Source of the DNA: Acidobacteriota bacterium
GTDB lineage: Bacteria; Acidobacteriota; Vicinamibacteria; Vicinamibacterales; 2-12-FULL-66-21
DNA: 5,836 bases
Assembly: GCA_020200195.1 (NCBI GenBank)
Contig: JAIVJE010000072.1
Coordinates: 1 to 5,836, forward strand
Reading direction: 5' to 3'
The position numbers and the translations under genes were made by a program. Below the pieces are notes generated by a model. The model made no database searches, was not told where the DNA came from, and saw only the letters and a program-made list of their open reading frames with translations. Shown in pieces: positions 1 through 5,807 of this stretch. How positions within the stretch are numbered: the stretch's first letter is position 1; every line of letters begins with the position of its first letter.

Positions 1-79
1 GCTGCGAGCCCTCGCCGCAAGCGCTTGCCCACGCGCAGACAGCAACCAGCGCGCATCCGAGCACGAGCCTGATGGGCAC
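1..79 (-). CDS. N-terminus of an exported protein, probable lipoprotein (cut by window edge)
   Basis: Only the first 26 codons are present, starting at a GTG (79-77) and running off the left edge. The translation begins MPIRLVLGCALVAVCAWASA and continues CGEGSQ. This is a short basic start, a hydrophobic core of about 15 residues, then A-S-A-C followed by Gly and Glu. It reads as a signal peptide with a lipobox-like site, with Cys21 as the candidate lipidated residue, although Ala at -3 is less usual than Leu. The start lies one base after the fucosidase stop codon, and GGTGA inside the end of that gene (89-85) is a ribosome binding site at 5-base spacing. It is therefore very probably the next gene of the same operon. 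The mature domain lies outside the window, so no function can be given. Confidence 0.6.
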   Translation of the reverse strand, partial: MPIRLVLGCALVAVCAWASACGEGSQ

Positions 80-80
80 G

Positions 81-1481
81 CTACTCACCCGAACCTGAAC
101 TACCGCGCGCCGCCGCACGCGTCTCGAGCACGATCACCGTCGCAATCGGGTCCAGCGGCTCCGATGGAAGCTTGATGGTGAATCCGTCGGCAGTCGCCGT
201 CACCAGCACTCGCTCCGACGTGCGGCCCAGCAGCGAAGCCCCGGTGACGGTCGCGCCGAACGCCGGCAATGTCAGAGTCCGGTTTGCGGGCGCGTCGAAC
301 ACGTGCAGATACAGCTTGTCTCCCTTCCGGGTCACGCGGCCCCACGGGAACGGCGTCGTGAACGGGCTGGCGCGTGTGCCGTAGATAGCCTCGCCGTTCG
401 CTGTCAGCCAACGGCCCATCGCCGCCAGACGTTCGACGCTTGGCGCCGGAATCTCGCCAGCAGCCGTCGGTCCGACATTGAGAAGGTAGTTGCCTCCCTT
501 CGAGACCACGTCGATGAGGTTGCGGATCAGTTGCTCCGATGATTTCCAGTTCTCGTCGTAGGACTTGAACCCCCATGTGTCGTTCATCGTCATGCAGCTC
601 TCCCAGTCGACGCCCGGGAGGCCGGACGCGGGGATCTGCTGCTCAGGGGTGCCGAAATCGCCGGCGTACTGGCGGTCGGTCTTGCTCAAACCTTCCATGC
701 CTTTGCGCCCCTTGCCGACGCGATTGTTGATGAGGATGTCAGGCTTCAGGCCTCGCACGTATTTGTAGAGATCCTGGCCATCCTCCTCGGTCCACCAGTC
801 GACCCATTCGCCATCGAACCAGAGCACCGGCGGGTCGTACTGGGTGATGAGCTCCCCGAGCTGCGCCTTCATGTAGTCGACGTAATCCTGCTTGCGCCCC
901 TCGCGCATCCTCGTCTGGTGGTCTCCCGCCGTGGGATCTTTGCCAGGCGCGTCGACATACTGTGAAGGATGATGCCAGTCCATGATCGAGTAGTAGAAGG
1001 CGAACTTCAGACCCTGACGCCTGGATTCTTCGGCGAGGCCGCGCATCGGGTCCTTCTTGTACGGCGTGGCATCGACGATGTCGTAGGCGCTGGCGGCGCT
1101 GTCGTACATGGAGAACCCGTCGTGGTGCTTCGACGTGATGACGATGTACTTCATCCCCGCATCCTTCGCGATCCGCACCCAGTTTGCGGCATCGAACTTC
1201 ACCGGGTTGAACTGCGGGGCGATCTGCTCGTACTCGGCGCGCGGGATGTTCGCCCACGACATGATCCATTCGCCGATCTCATTTGACTGCTTGCCCTTGT
1301 AGTCACCCGCCGGCACGGCGTAGAGGCCCCAGTGGATGAACATGCCGAACCGCGCGTCGCGCCACCACGCCATGCGGGCATCGCGCTCGCTCGATGCGTT
1401 CTGTGGGGCGCCGTTCGTGAGCGTGGCGGGCCACACGAAGAGGATCCCGAGCAGGAGAGCGGCCAGCGGATGCTGCTTCAT
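81..1481 (-). CDS. Secreted alpha-L-fucosidase, glycoside hydrolase family 29
   Basis: This enzyme is predicted to release terminal alpha-L-fucose from glycans by the retaining mechanism of GH29, outside the cytoplasm. Counting from the ATG at 1481 (466 residues), residues 1-25 are a signal peptide: MKQH, a Leu/Ala-rich core, then a cleavage region near TNGA. The (beta/alpha)8 catalytic domain spans about 35-370. It carries the family motifs FIHWGLYAVPAG (48-59), KHHDGF (118-123), LWFDGEW (220-226) and LLNVGPTAAGEIP (333-345). Asp223 is the expected nucleophile. Glu294 in DWESCMTMND is a candidate acid/base, less certain because that residue is poorly conserved in GH29. A C-terminal beta-sandwich covers about 375-455. 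Length is normal for a bacterial GH29 enzyme. A TTG at 1490 adds three residues; I prefer the ATG because Lys then directly precedes the hydrophobic core. Neither start has a clear Shine-Dalgarno site, so coupling to the hydrolase ending at 1500 is likely. The linkage cleaved cannot be read from sequence. Confidence 0.93.
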   Translation of the reverse strand: MKQHPLAALLLGILFVWPATLTNGAPQNASSERDARMAWWRDARFGMFIHWGLYAVPAGDYKGKQSNEIGEWIMSWANIPRAEYEQIAPQFNPVKFDAANWVRIAKDAGMKYIVITSKHHDGFSMYDSAASAYDIVDATPYKKDPMRGLAEESRRQGLKFAFYYSIMDWHHPSQYVDAPGKDPTAGDHQTRMREGRKQDYVDYMKAQLGELITQYDPPVLWFDGEWVDWWTEEDGQDLYKYVRGLKPDILINNRVGKGRKGMEGLSKTDRQYAGDFGTPEQQIPASGLPGVDWESCMTMNDTWGFKSYDENWKSSEQLIRNLIDVVSKGGNYLLNVGPTAAGEIPAPSVERLAAMGRWLTANGEAIYGTRASPFTTPFPWGRVTRKGDKLYLHVFDAPANRTLTLPAFGATVTGASLLGRTSERVLVTATADGFTIKLPSEPLDPIATVIVLETRAAARGSSGSGE

Positions 1482-1499
1482 GGAGGCCAATGTGGCCCG

Positions 1500-2387
1500 C
1501 TACGTGCGGAGGTGCTGGTTGAAAAACTCCAGGGTCCTCTGCCATGCGAGCTTCGCAGCGGCCTCGTTGTAGCGCGGCGTCGTGTCGTTGTTGAAGCCGT
1601 GCTGCGTGCCGGGATAGGAGTGCATCGTGTAGCGCACGTTGGCCGCCTTCAGCGCAGCCTCCCACGCCGGGCGCGCCGCGTTGATCCGCTCGTCCACCTC
1701 CGCGTAGTGAAGCAGCATCGGCGCCTTGATCTTGACCGCTTCTTCGGGCGCCGGACTGTTGCCATAGAAGGCGACTGCGGCGAGGTCGGGCACGCGGGTC
1801 GCCAGCATCTGCACGATGCCGCCGCCGTAGCAGAAGCCGACGGTGCCAATCTTTCCCGTGCAGTCGGGCCGGCTCTTCAGATAGTTGGCGGCCGCGATCA
1901 TGTCCTCGCGCGTTTTTGCCTGATCGAGCGTGCCGAACAGGTCGCGCGCCTTGTCTTCGCTGCCCGGATACCCTCCAAGCGACGCGAGCGCGTCCGGCGC
2001 GAACGCCATGAAGTTCTCGAGGGCCAGCCGCCGCGTGACGTCCTCGATGTGCGGATTCAGTCCGCGATTCTCGTGGACCACCACAATCCCCGGCAATTTG
2101 CCCGTCGCGGCTGCCGGTCTGACCAGGTAGCCGCGCGTTTTCGGATACCCCTGCGGTGACGGGTACTCGACGGATTCGGTCTTCAGGCGCTTATCGTCAG
2201 GAGCGATCTGCTGCGCCTGCACGAAGTTCGGGCTCAGCTGATCGAGCAGCATCGCGGCAGTGACACCGCCGACGGCAAACTTCTGAGCCTCGGCCAGGAA
2301 TCCCCGGCGATCGACTGCGCCATGCACGTAGGCATCAAAGAGAATCAACAGTTCCTGATCGAAGTCAGCAGCGGTTTTGCGTTCCAT
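1500..2387 (-). CDS. Dienelactone hydrolase family protein with Tat-like signal
   Basis: This is an alpha/beta-hydrolase of the dienelactone hydrolase (carboxymethylenebutenolidase) family, 295 residues. The nucleophile is Cys186 in GTVGFCYGGG, followed by Asp232 in AEVDERIN and His263 in GTQHGFNND, giving the Cys-Asp-His triad. Glu106 in HENRGL matches the glutamate that assists the cysteine in studied members. The core domain spans about 70-293. The first 60 residues are extra compared with cytosolic enzymes. They contain DRRGFL (26-31), then a weakly hydrophobic stretch rich in Ala, Gly and Val, ending in VQAQQ, which fits a twin-arginine signal and export in folded form. GGAGG lies 6 bases before the ATG at 2387, so this start is well supported. 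It is the first gene of the minus-strand operon and its stop is 18 bases before the fucosidase ATG. Many proteins of this type are generic esterases, so the true substrate is unknown and a role in aromatic degradation is not supported by the neighbours. Confidence 0.92.
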   Translation of the reverse strand: MERKTAADFDQELLILFDAYVHGAVDRRGFLAEAQKFAVGGVTAAMLLDQLSPNFVQAQQIAPDDKRLKTESVEYPSPQGYPKTRGYLVRPAAATGKLPGIVVVHENRGLNPHIEDVTRRLALENFMAFAPDALASLGGYPGSEDKARDLFGTLDQAKTREDMIAAANYLKSRPDCTGKIGTVGFCYGGGIVQMLATRVPDLAAVAFYGNSPAPEEAVKIKAPMLLHYAEVDERINAARPAWEAALKAANVRYTMHSYPGTQHGFNNDTTPRYNEAAAKLAWQRTLEFFNQHLRT

Positions 2388-2402
2388 TCGTGTCCTCCAG
2401 AT

Positions 2403-2435
2403 CCGTGGAGCTTACCCGTGGAATCCCCGTGGAGG
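2403..2435. repeat. Three spaced copies of CCGTGGA, possible operator
   Basis: CCGTGGA starts at 2403, 2416 and 2427, separated by 13 and 11 bases. A shorter CCGTGG lies at 2465-2470, just before the TACAGT word. The cluster sits beside the translation start of the minus-strand operon. Spacing near one helical turn would suit a regulator binding repeated half-sites, but no regulator gene is present in the window and this is inference. Confidence 0.4.
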
Positions 2436-2488
2436 CAACAGTCGTCCATGAGCCGGCTGTCGGGCCGTGGTACAGTGCGCCCGTTCGT

Positions 2489-2524
2489 ACCAAGCACCAA
2501 GGCACCAAGCACCTATGGACCAAG
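2489..2524 (+). repeat. Short tandem ACCAAG repeat leading into a ribosome binding site
   Basis: ACCAAG occurs at 2489, 2496, 2504 and 2519, with a degenerate ACCTAT at 2511, giving an alternating 7- and 8-base period. The last copy (ACCAAGG) contributes most of the AAGGA (2522-2526) that serves as ribosome binding site for the gene starting at 2534. The repeat is seen directly; a function in translation or RNA structure is not shown. Confidence 0.6.
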
Positions 2525-2533
2525 GACTACTCG

Positions 2534-4132
2534 ATGCGCCTACCCGTCCTGATCGTCGCCGCCGTACTCGCGGTCGGGTGGACTGCACCTGACCGCGCGC
2601 GCGGTACTTACCAGGATCTCGTGTCGCTGTTCGACGACTGGCGCGCGTTCCAGCGGCCCGAGCTGGTGAACGGCGTTCCTGATTACGCCGTGCCGGCAAT
2701 GGCCGCTCAACATCGCGAGCTTCCCGCCTACCATCGCCGTCTTGAGGGCATCGATGCGGGCGGCTGGCCGATCCCGCAGCAGATCGACTGGCACATCGTC
2801 CGCGCTGAAATGCAGGGACTCGATTTCGATCACCGCGTGCTGCGGCCCTGGGCGAATAATCCGGCGTTCTACGTGACCGTGTTTCCACGGCGCAGCGACC
2901 AGCCGGCGCGAGAGGGACCATTCGCCTGGGGGGCCGTCGAGATCTGGAGCTACACGTTCCCGCTGTCGGCCGCGAACGCGGAACGCATGTCGACGGGCCT
3001 TCGCGCGATCCCAGCCCTGCTCGAGCAGGCAAGAACCAATCTCGTCGGGAGCGGCAGGGATTTGTGGGTTTTCGGTACCCGGAGCATCAGGGAGCAGAGC
3101 ACAAACCTGGAGCGGCTGGCCGCGCGCGTAACCGACACGCCGGGGAGTCTGAACGGTGACATTCAGCGGGCGAAGGCCGCGACCGACACGTTTGTGGCAT
3201 GGCTCGATTCGCAAGCGCCGTCCAAGAAGGGGCCGTCCGGCGTCGGTGTCGAGAACTACGACTGGTATCTGAAGAACGTCCAGCTCGTGCCGTACGGGTG
3301 GCGAGACCAGGTCACGCTCATGGAGCGCGAGCTTGGACGGGCGCGCGCGTTTCTGACGCTCGAGGAACTGCGGAACGCCGCTCTTCCGGCACAGACCCCA
3401 ATCGCGAGCGTCGAGGAGCATGGGCGTCGGTTCAGTGAAGGCGTCACCCGGTACATGGCGTTTCTGCGGGATCGCGACATTCTCACGATCCGGGACTACA
3501 TGGAGCCTGCCCTGCGCGCGCAGATCGGCCGTTTCGACGCGGGTCCGCGCGAGTTCTTCACAGAAATTGACTATCGCGACCCCGCGGTCATGCGCACGCA
3601 CGGCTATCACTGGTTCGACCTGGCGCGCATGGCGAACGAGCCCCACCCGAGTCCGATCCGCCGCGGACCGCTGCTCTACAACATCTTCATCACGCGCACC
3701 GAGGGCCACGCCACCGGCTGGGAAGAGATGATGTTGCAGGCCGGGATGTTCCACGCGAGGCCGCGCTCGCGTGAACTGATTTACGTGCTGCTCGCTCAGC
3801 GTGCGGCCCGCGCTCTGGGCGATCTGCGGATGCACGCCAATGAAATCACGCTCGAACAGGCCGCGGAGTTCGCCTCGGCCCATACGCCGCGAGGATGGCT
3901 CCGCCTCGAGGGCGCCACCGTCCGCGGCGAGCAACATCTGTACCTCCAGCAGCCGACGTACGGCACGAGCTATTTGATCGGAAAGATGCAGATCGAGGGG
4001 ATCCTCGCCGAGCGGAAGCGTCAGCTCGGCGACGCCTTCACGATGCGGCGATTCATGGATGAATTCAACGCGGCCGGGCTGATCCCGGCGTCACTGGTCG
4101 GCTGGGAACTGACTGGACACAAGCCGATGTAA
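2534..4132 (+). CDS. Exported DUF885-family protein, possibly a degenerate metallopeptidase relative
   Basis: The product has 532 residues. The open frame extends upstream to 2390, but ATG 2534 is chosen because AAGGA lies 7 bases before it and because MRLPVLIVAAVLAVGW is a good signal peptide, likely cut near residues 18-24. The C-terminal half shows the DUF885 pattern. EGHATGWEEMMLQAGMF (390-406) corresponds to the usual EGWALYAE segment. A helical RELIYVLLAQRAARALGDLRMH stretch (413-434) and the ITLEQAAEF segment (438-446) follow. The end QPTYGTSYLIGKMQIEGI (473-490), then GDAFTMRRFMDEFNAAGLIP (499-518), matches the family's closing block. The HExxPGH metal-binding motif of many DUF885 proteins is not visible; the matching region reads THGYHWFDLARM (355-366). 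Either the metal site differs or catalysis is lost. It is followed 10 bases later by the DinB-type gene, probably in one transcript. The substrate is unknown; the family assignment is from remembered motifs. Confidence 0.75.
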   Translation: MRLPVLIVAAVLAVGWTAPDRARGTYQDLVSLFDDWRAFQRPELVNGVPDYAVPAMAAQHRELPAYHRRLEGIDAGGWPIPQQIDWHIVRAEMQGLDFDHRVLRPWANNPAFYVTVFPRRSDQPAREGPFAWGAVEIWSYTFPLSAANAERMSTGLRAIPALLEQARTNLVGSGRDLWVFGTRSIREQSTNLERLAARVTDTPGSLNGDIQRAKAATDTFVAWLDSQAPSKKGPSGVGVENYDWYLKNVQLVPYGWRDQVTLMERELGRARAFLTLEELRNAALPAQTPIASVEEHGRRFSEGVTRYMAFLRDRDILTIRDYMEPALRAQIGRFDAGPREFFTEIDYRDPAVMRTHGYHWFDLARMANEPHPSPIRRGPLLYNIFITRTEGHATGWEEMMLQAGMFHARPRSRELIYVLLAQRAARALGDLRMHANEITLEQAAEFASAHTPRGWLRLEGATVRGEQHLYLQQPTYGTSYLIGKMQIEGILAERKRQLGDAFTMRRFMDEFNAAGLIPASLVGWELTGHKPM

Positions 4133-4137
4133 GGAGG
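4131..4137 (+). promoter_or_regulatory. Strong ribosome binding site deciding a TTG start
   Basis: AAGGAGG overlaps the last two bases of the upstream TAA stop and stands 5 bases before the TTG at 4143. An ATG at 4138 directly after it is in another frame that stops after nine codons, so the TTG is the real start. This arrangement suggests coupling between the two genes. Confidence 0.8.
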
Positions 4138-4142
4138 ATGCC

Positions 4143-4622
4143 TTGGACGAGAAAGCTCTGTTTCTGAAGTTCTGGCAGAAAGAGGCGCCTGCCATCCGGA
4201 AGGTCATCTCGCGGATCCCGGAAGGGTCGGAGTATCGGCCTGACTCGAAGTCACGAACCGCCCGCGAGATCGCGTGGTTGATCGTCCGCGAGGAAATTGT
4301 CCTTGTCGAAGGGCTGGAGAAGGGTCGGCTCGAGTGGGAGGAGGTCCCCGCCCCCGCGACCATCAAGGAGATCCTCGATACGTACGACAGCCGTCACGAG
4401 AATCTGACGACGAAGCTGCAGGGTATCGATCCGACACACTGGGAGCGCCGCGTGCCGTTCATGTTTCAGGGGCAGGAGGTCATGAACGAGACCGGGTACG
4501 AGAATGCCTGGGGGTTTTTCTTCGACATCATCCACCACCGCGGGCAGATTTCCACGTACCTGCGTCCGATGGGTTCCACCGTGCCTCAGATCTACGGTCC
4601 AAGCGCCGACGAACCCATGTGA
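4143..4622 (+). CDS. DinB-superfamily protein
   Basis: This 159-residue protein has the four-helix DinB / YfiT-like fold, whose members often bind a divalent metal through three histidines; several act as thiol-dependent transferases, but most have no known role. The family signature is near the end: WGFFFDIIHHRGQISTYLRP (123-142), followed by MGSTVPQIYGPSADEP. His131 and His132 belong to it. The first metal-binding histidine, normally in the second helix before a Glu, is not evident: the corresponding stretch reads REIAWLIVREE (41-51) with no His. His85 and His99 are the only others. The start is a TTG with AAGGAGG 5 bases upstream. The gene follows the DUF885 gene after 10 bases and is probably its operon partner. 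There is no signal peptide, so it acts in the cytoplasm. The name DinB reflects the fold, not SOS control. Confidence 0.88.
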   Translation: MDEKALFLKFWQKEAPAIRKVISRIPEGSEYRPDSKSRTAREIAWLIVREEIVLVEGLEKGRLEWEEVPAPATIKEILDTYDSRHENLTTKLQGIDPTHWERRVPFMFQGQEVMNETGYENAWGFFFDIIHHRGQISTYLRPMGSTVPQIYGPSADEPM

Positions 4623-4633
4623 TCACAGCACGC

Positions 4634-4678
4634 GGTTCGTCAGGTTCGTTCGGTGCGGCAAACTCGTCAGGTTCGCAG
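4634..4678 (+). repeat. Degenerate 9-bp tandem repeat (GGTTCGTCA-like)
   Basis: Five successive 9-base units can be read: GGTTCGTCA, GGTTCGTTC, GGTGCGGCA, AACTCGTCA and GGTTCGCAG. The 12-base word TCGTCAGGTTCG appears exactly twice, at 4637 and 4664, 27 bases (three periods) apart. The array begins 12 bases after the DinB stop codon in otherwise noncoding sequence. It could be a decayed microsatellite-like array or a binding site; no function is evident. Confidence 0.65.
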
Positions 4679-4747
4679 ATTCCCGAGCCAAATCACGGTG
4701 AAATGGCCCGAAACACCGCCGTAATAGCACACGAGGATACTAAGGGC

Positions 4748-4753
4748 AGGAGG
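4748..4753 (+). promoter_or_regulatory. Ribosome binding site of the small Gly-rich protein gene
   Basis: AGGAGG lies 5 bases before the ATG at 4759. Its strength is the main reason to accept this short low-complexity frame as a real gene. It comes at the end of a purine-rich run (about 4729-4753) containing CACGAGG, ACTAAGG and CAGGAGG words. Confidence 0.8.
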
Positions 4754-4758
4754 TTGTC

Positions 4759-4995
4759 ATGACAGTGATGACCCTGGTGTTCGCCGGCGCCCTGCTCATG
4801 GCGGTTCTGGTGATCGCGATGCAGAGCCTGAAGCGACGGGCGAGTCAACCGTCAGGCACGCGAGACAGCGGCGGTGATGGAAGCTGGGTTTACTACGGTG
4901 GCGCAGACAGCGGCGGATCCGATTGCAGCAGCACGGATGCGGGTGGCTGCGACGGTGGCGGTGGAGGGGACGGCGGCGGCGGCGGCGGCGACTGA
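4759..4995 (+). CDS. Small single-span membrane protein with Gly/Asp/Cys-rich tail
   Basis: The product has 78 residues and I assign no function. Residues 4-21 form one hydrophobic helix. KRR follows at 25-27, so by the positive-inside rule the tail may face the cytoplasm, or the helix may be an uncleaved signal anchor. A short linker, then SWVYYGG (42-48), leads to a tail rich in Gly, Asp and Ser with Cys56 and Cys64, ending in glycine runs broken by Asp. Small bacterial proteins with a helix and a Ser/Asp/Cys/Gly-rich tail occur widely as uncharacterised proteins, and this appears to be one. A strong AGGAGG supports the ATG. A 136-bp gap separates it from the DinB gene, so it may have its own promoter, though none was clear. 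The glycine run is encoded by GGC/GGT repeats that may vary in length by slippage. Confidence 0.75.
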   Translation: MTVMTLVFAGALLMAVLVIAMQSLKRRASQPSGTRDSGGDGSWVYYGGADSGGSDCSSTDAGGCDGGGGGDGGGGGGD

Positions 4996-5094
4996 TGTCA
5001 CTTACGGCTCCGGGTCGTCAAACAAAGTCCCTGGCTTCGGTTCGGACGTACCTGTGCTCGGGAACACGCGCGCACTGACAATCGACTGCCACGC

Positions 5095-5132
5095 GATCGG
5101 ACGCATCCGCGGCTCTACGGCTGCGTCCGATC
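5095..5132. terminator. Strong hairpin between convergent genes, possible bidirectional terminator
   Basis: GATCGGACGCA (5095-5105) is matched exactly by its reverse complement TGCGTCCGATC (5122-5132), giving an 11-bp perfect stem. After one mismatch, CCG/CGG (5107-5109 with 5118-5120) can add three pairs, leaving an 8-base loop. It lies about 100 bases after the Gly-rich protein gene and 37 bases after the vapC stop, where transcription from both sides meets. No U-tract follows on either strand, so it is not a textbook intrinsic terminator. An RNA-stabilising structure or a dispersed palindromic repeat is also possible. Confidence 0.5.
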
Positions 5133-5169
5133 CAAGAGGCATGGGTCGGCCGAAGGGTTACTGAGGGAG

Positions 5170-5580
5170 CTACACGGACAGTCGCCACCGCCGCACGAGA
5201 CCCGACTTCGCGATCAGGGCGTCGTGGGTCAACACCGGAACACCGAGCGCCCGGCTGGTGGAGACAATCAGGCGGTCGGCGGGATCCCGGTGGAAAGACG
5301 ATGGCAGGGCCGCAACCTCGGCAGCAATCAGTGGCGACACCGGCACGACCTGCACGGACCGCGGGTGCGCCGCGGCGTCGAGCCAGTCACGCAAAGGCAC
5401 GTCGAGCGTCAACCGATGGCGCTCCCACAACATAGCGACTTCCCAGAGGCTGATGTCAGCGACGAGAGGCCGCCGATCGACCGGGAGGCCATCGAGCGCG
5501 TTCAGGATTCTGGGGCCGAGGCGCGGATCCTGATCCACCCACCAGATCCATGCATGGGTGTCCAGCAGCGGAGCGATCAT
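5170..5580 (-). CDS. vapC: VapC-type PIN-domain toxin
   Basis: This is the toxin of a type II toxin-antitoxin pair, 136 residues, a normal VapC length. PIN-domain toxins are magnesium-dependent RNases; known VapC targets include tRNA and rRNA. The acidic pocket residues are visible: Asp7 in LLDTHAWIWW, Glu47 in ISLWEVAML, Asp99 and Asp102 in HRDPADRLIVSTSRALG, and Asp120 in PVLTHDALI. All parts of the fold are present, so it appears intact. The ATG (5580-5578) overlaps the antitoxin stop as ATGA and has no good Shine-Dalgarno site of its own. Translation is therefore probably coupled to the antitoxin, which keeps the toxin subordinate. The target RNA cannot be predicted. The symbol is given at family level. 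Confidence 0.92.
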   Translation of the reverse strand: MIAPLLDTHAWIWWVDQDPRLGPRILNALDGLPVDRRPLVADISLWEVAMLWERHRLTLDVPLRDWLDAAAHPRSVQVVPVSPLIAAEVAALPSSFHRDPADRLIVSTSRALGVPVLTHDALIAKSGLVRRWRLSV

Positions 5581-5807
5581 CGCAGTGCATCGATGTCGGA
5601 TTCGTCGACGACCGGTGCCAGCGGATTACCGGTCCACTGCGCTTTGCCACGCACCCGCTCCCACGGGCGCTCGCTCTCTTCGTGGGCGGGAACGAGTTTA
5701 GCGACGATGCGGCCTCGTTTAGTGATGGTGATCGGCTCTCCGCCTTGATGCACCCTGTCGATGAGGGCGAGACATTTTGCTTTGAATTCGGCTGCGGCTA
5801 TCTCCAT
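5577..5807 (-). CDS. vapB: Phd/YefM-type antitoxin of the VapBC pair
   Basis: This 76-residue protein is the antitoxin for the adjoining PIN toxin. The N-terminal Phd/YefM-type DNA-binding part is clear: MEIAAAEFKAKCLALIDRV (1-19), then GGEPITITKRGRIVAKLVP (22-40), the family's core strand-turn-strand signature. The tail from about 45 to 76 is charged, with Trp49, Trp58 and a DESDIDALR end, and should wrap around the toxin and block its active site. The gene precedes the toxin with a 4-base ATGA overlap, the usual order. There is no Shine-Dalgarno site before the ATG; the operator palindromes abut it, so the message may be leaderless or very short-leadered. Such antitoxins normally repress their own operon, with the toxin as co-repressor. 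Confidence 0.9.
   Translation of the reverse strand: MEIAAAEFKAKCLALIDRVHQGGEPITITKRGRIVAKLVPAHEESERPWERVRGKAQWTGNPLAPVVDESDIDALR

Larger units (their letters stand above)
2388..2533. promoter_or_regulatory. Divergent intergenic region with promoters for both directions
   Basis: This 146-bp gap separates the start of the minus-strand hydrolase operon from the start of the plus-strand DUF885 gene, so it must hold promoters for both. The clearest -10-like word on the plus strand is TACAGT (2471-2476) in the context GTGGTACAGTG. No good -35 box lies 16-18 bases upstream, so I do not call a defined promoter. Two sets of short repeats fill much of the gap and are listed separately. Confidence 0.5.

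Noticed and set aside
1332..2159. Plus-strand open frame of 275 codons over the hydrolase and the fucosidase start
   Set aside because: It is antisense to two genes with intact catalytic motifs, and its product is low-complexity Arg/Val/Ala-rich sequence with no domain seen.
2390..2533. Upstream extension of the DUF885 frame
   Set aside because: The 48 added residues have no signal or domain character and would hide a good signal peptide; the region carries repeats, and AAGGA stands before the internal ATG.
2540..3937. Long open frame on the minus strand, antisense to the DUF885 gene (465 codons)
   Set aside because: It has an Arg/Pro/Ala-rich translation without recognisable motifs and lies wholly opposite a gene with a signal peptide and family motifs. 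Long antisense frames are expected in GC-rich DNA.
4956..4993. GGC/GGT triplet run as an independent noncoding repeat
   Set aside because: It is explained by the glycine codons of the small membrane protein; it is noted there as a slippage-prone stretch.
4874..5164. Plus-strand open frame overlapping the Gly-rich gene and the hairpin
   Set aside because: It has no ribosome binding site, reads the GGC repeat in another frame as an Ala-rich stretch, and crosses a noncoding hairpin.
5030..5169. Possible integron attC-like recombination site around the hairpin
   Set aside because: The stem is symmetrical, but I could not find the paired GTTRRRY and RYYYAAC core sites, and no integrase or cassette array is present.
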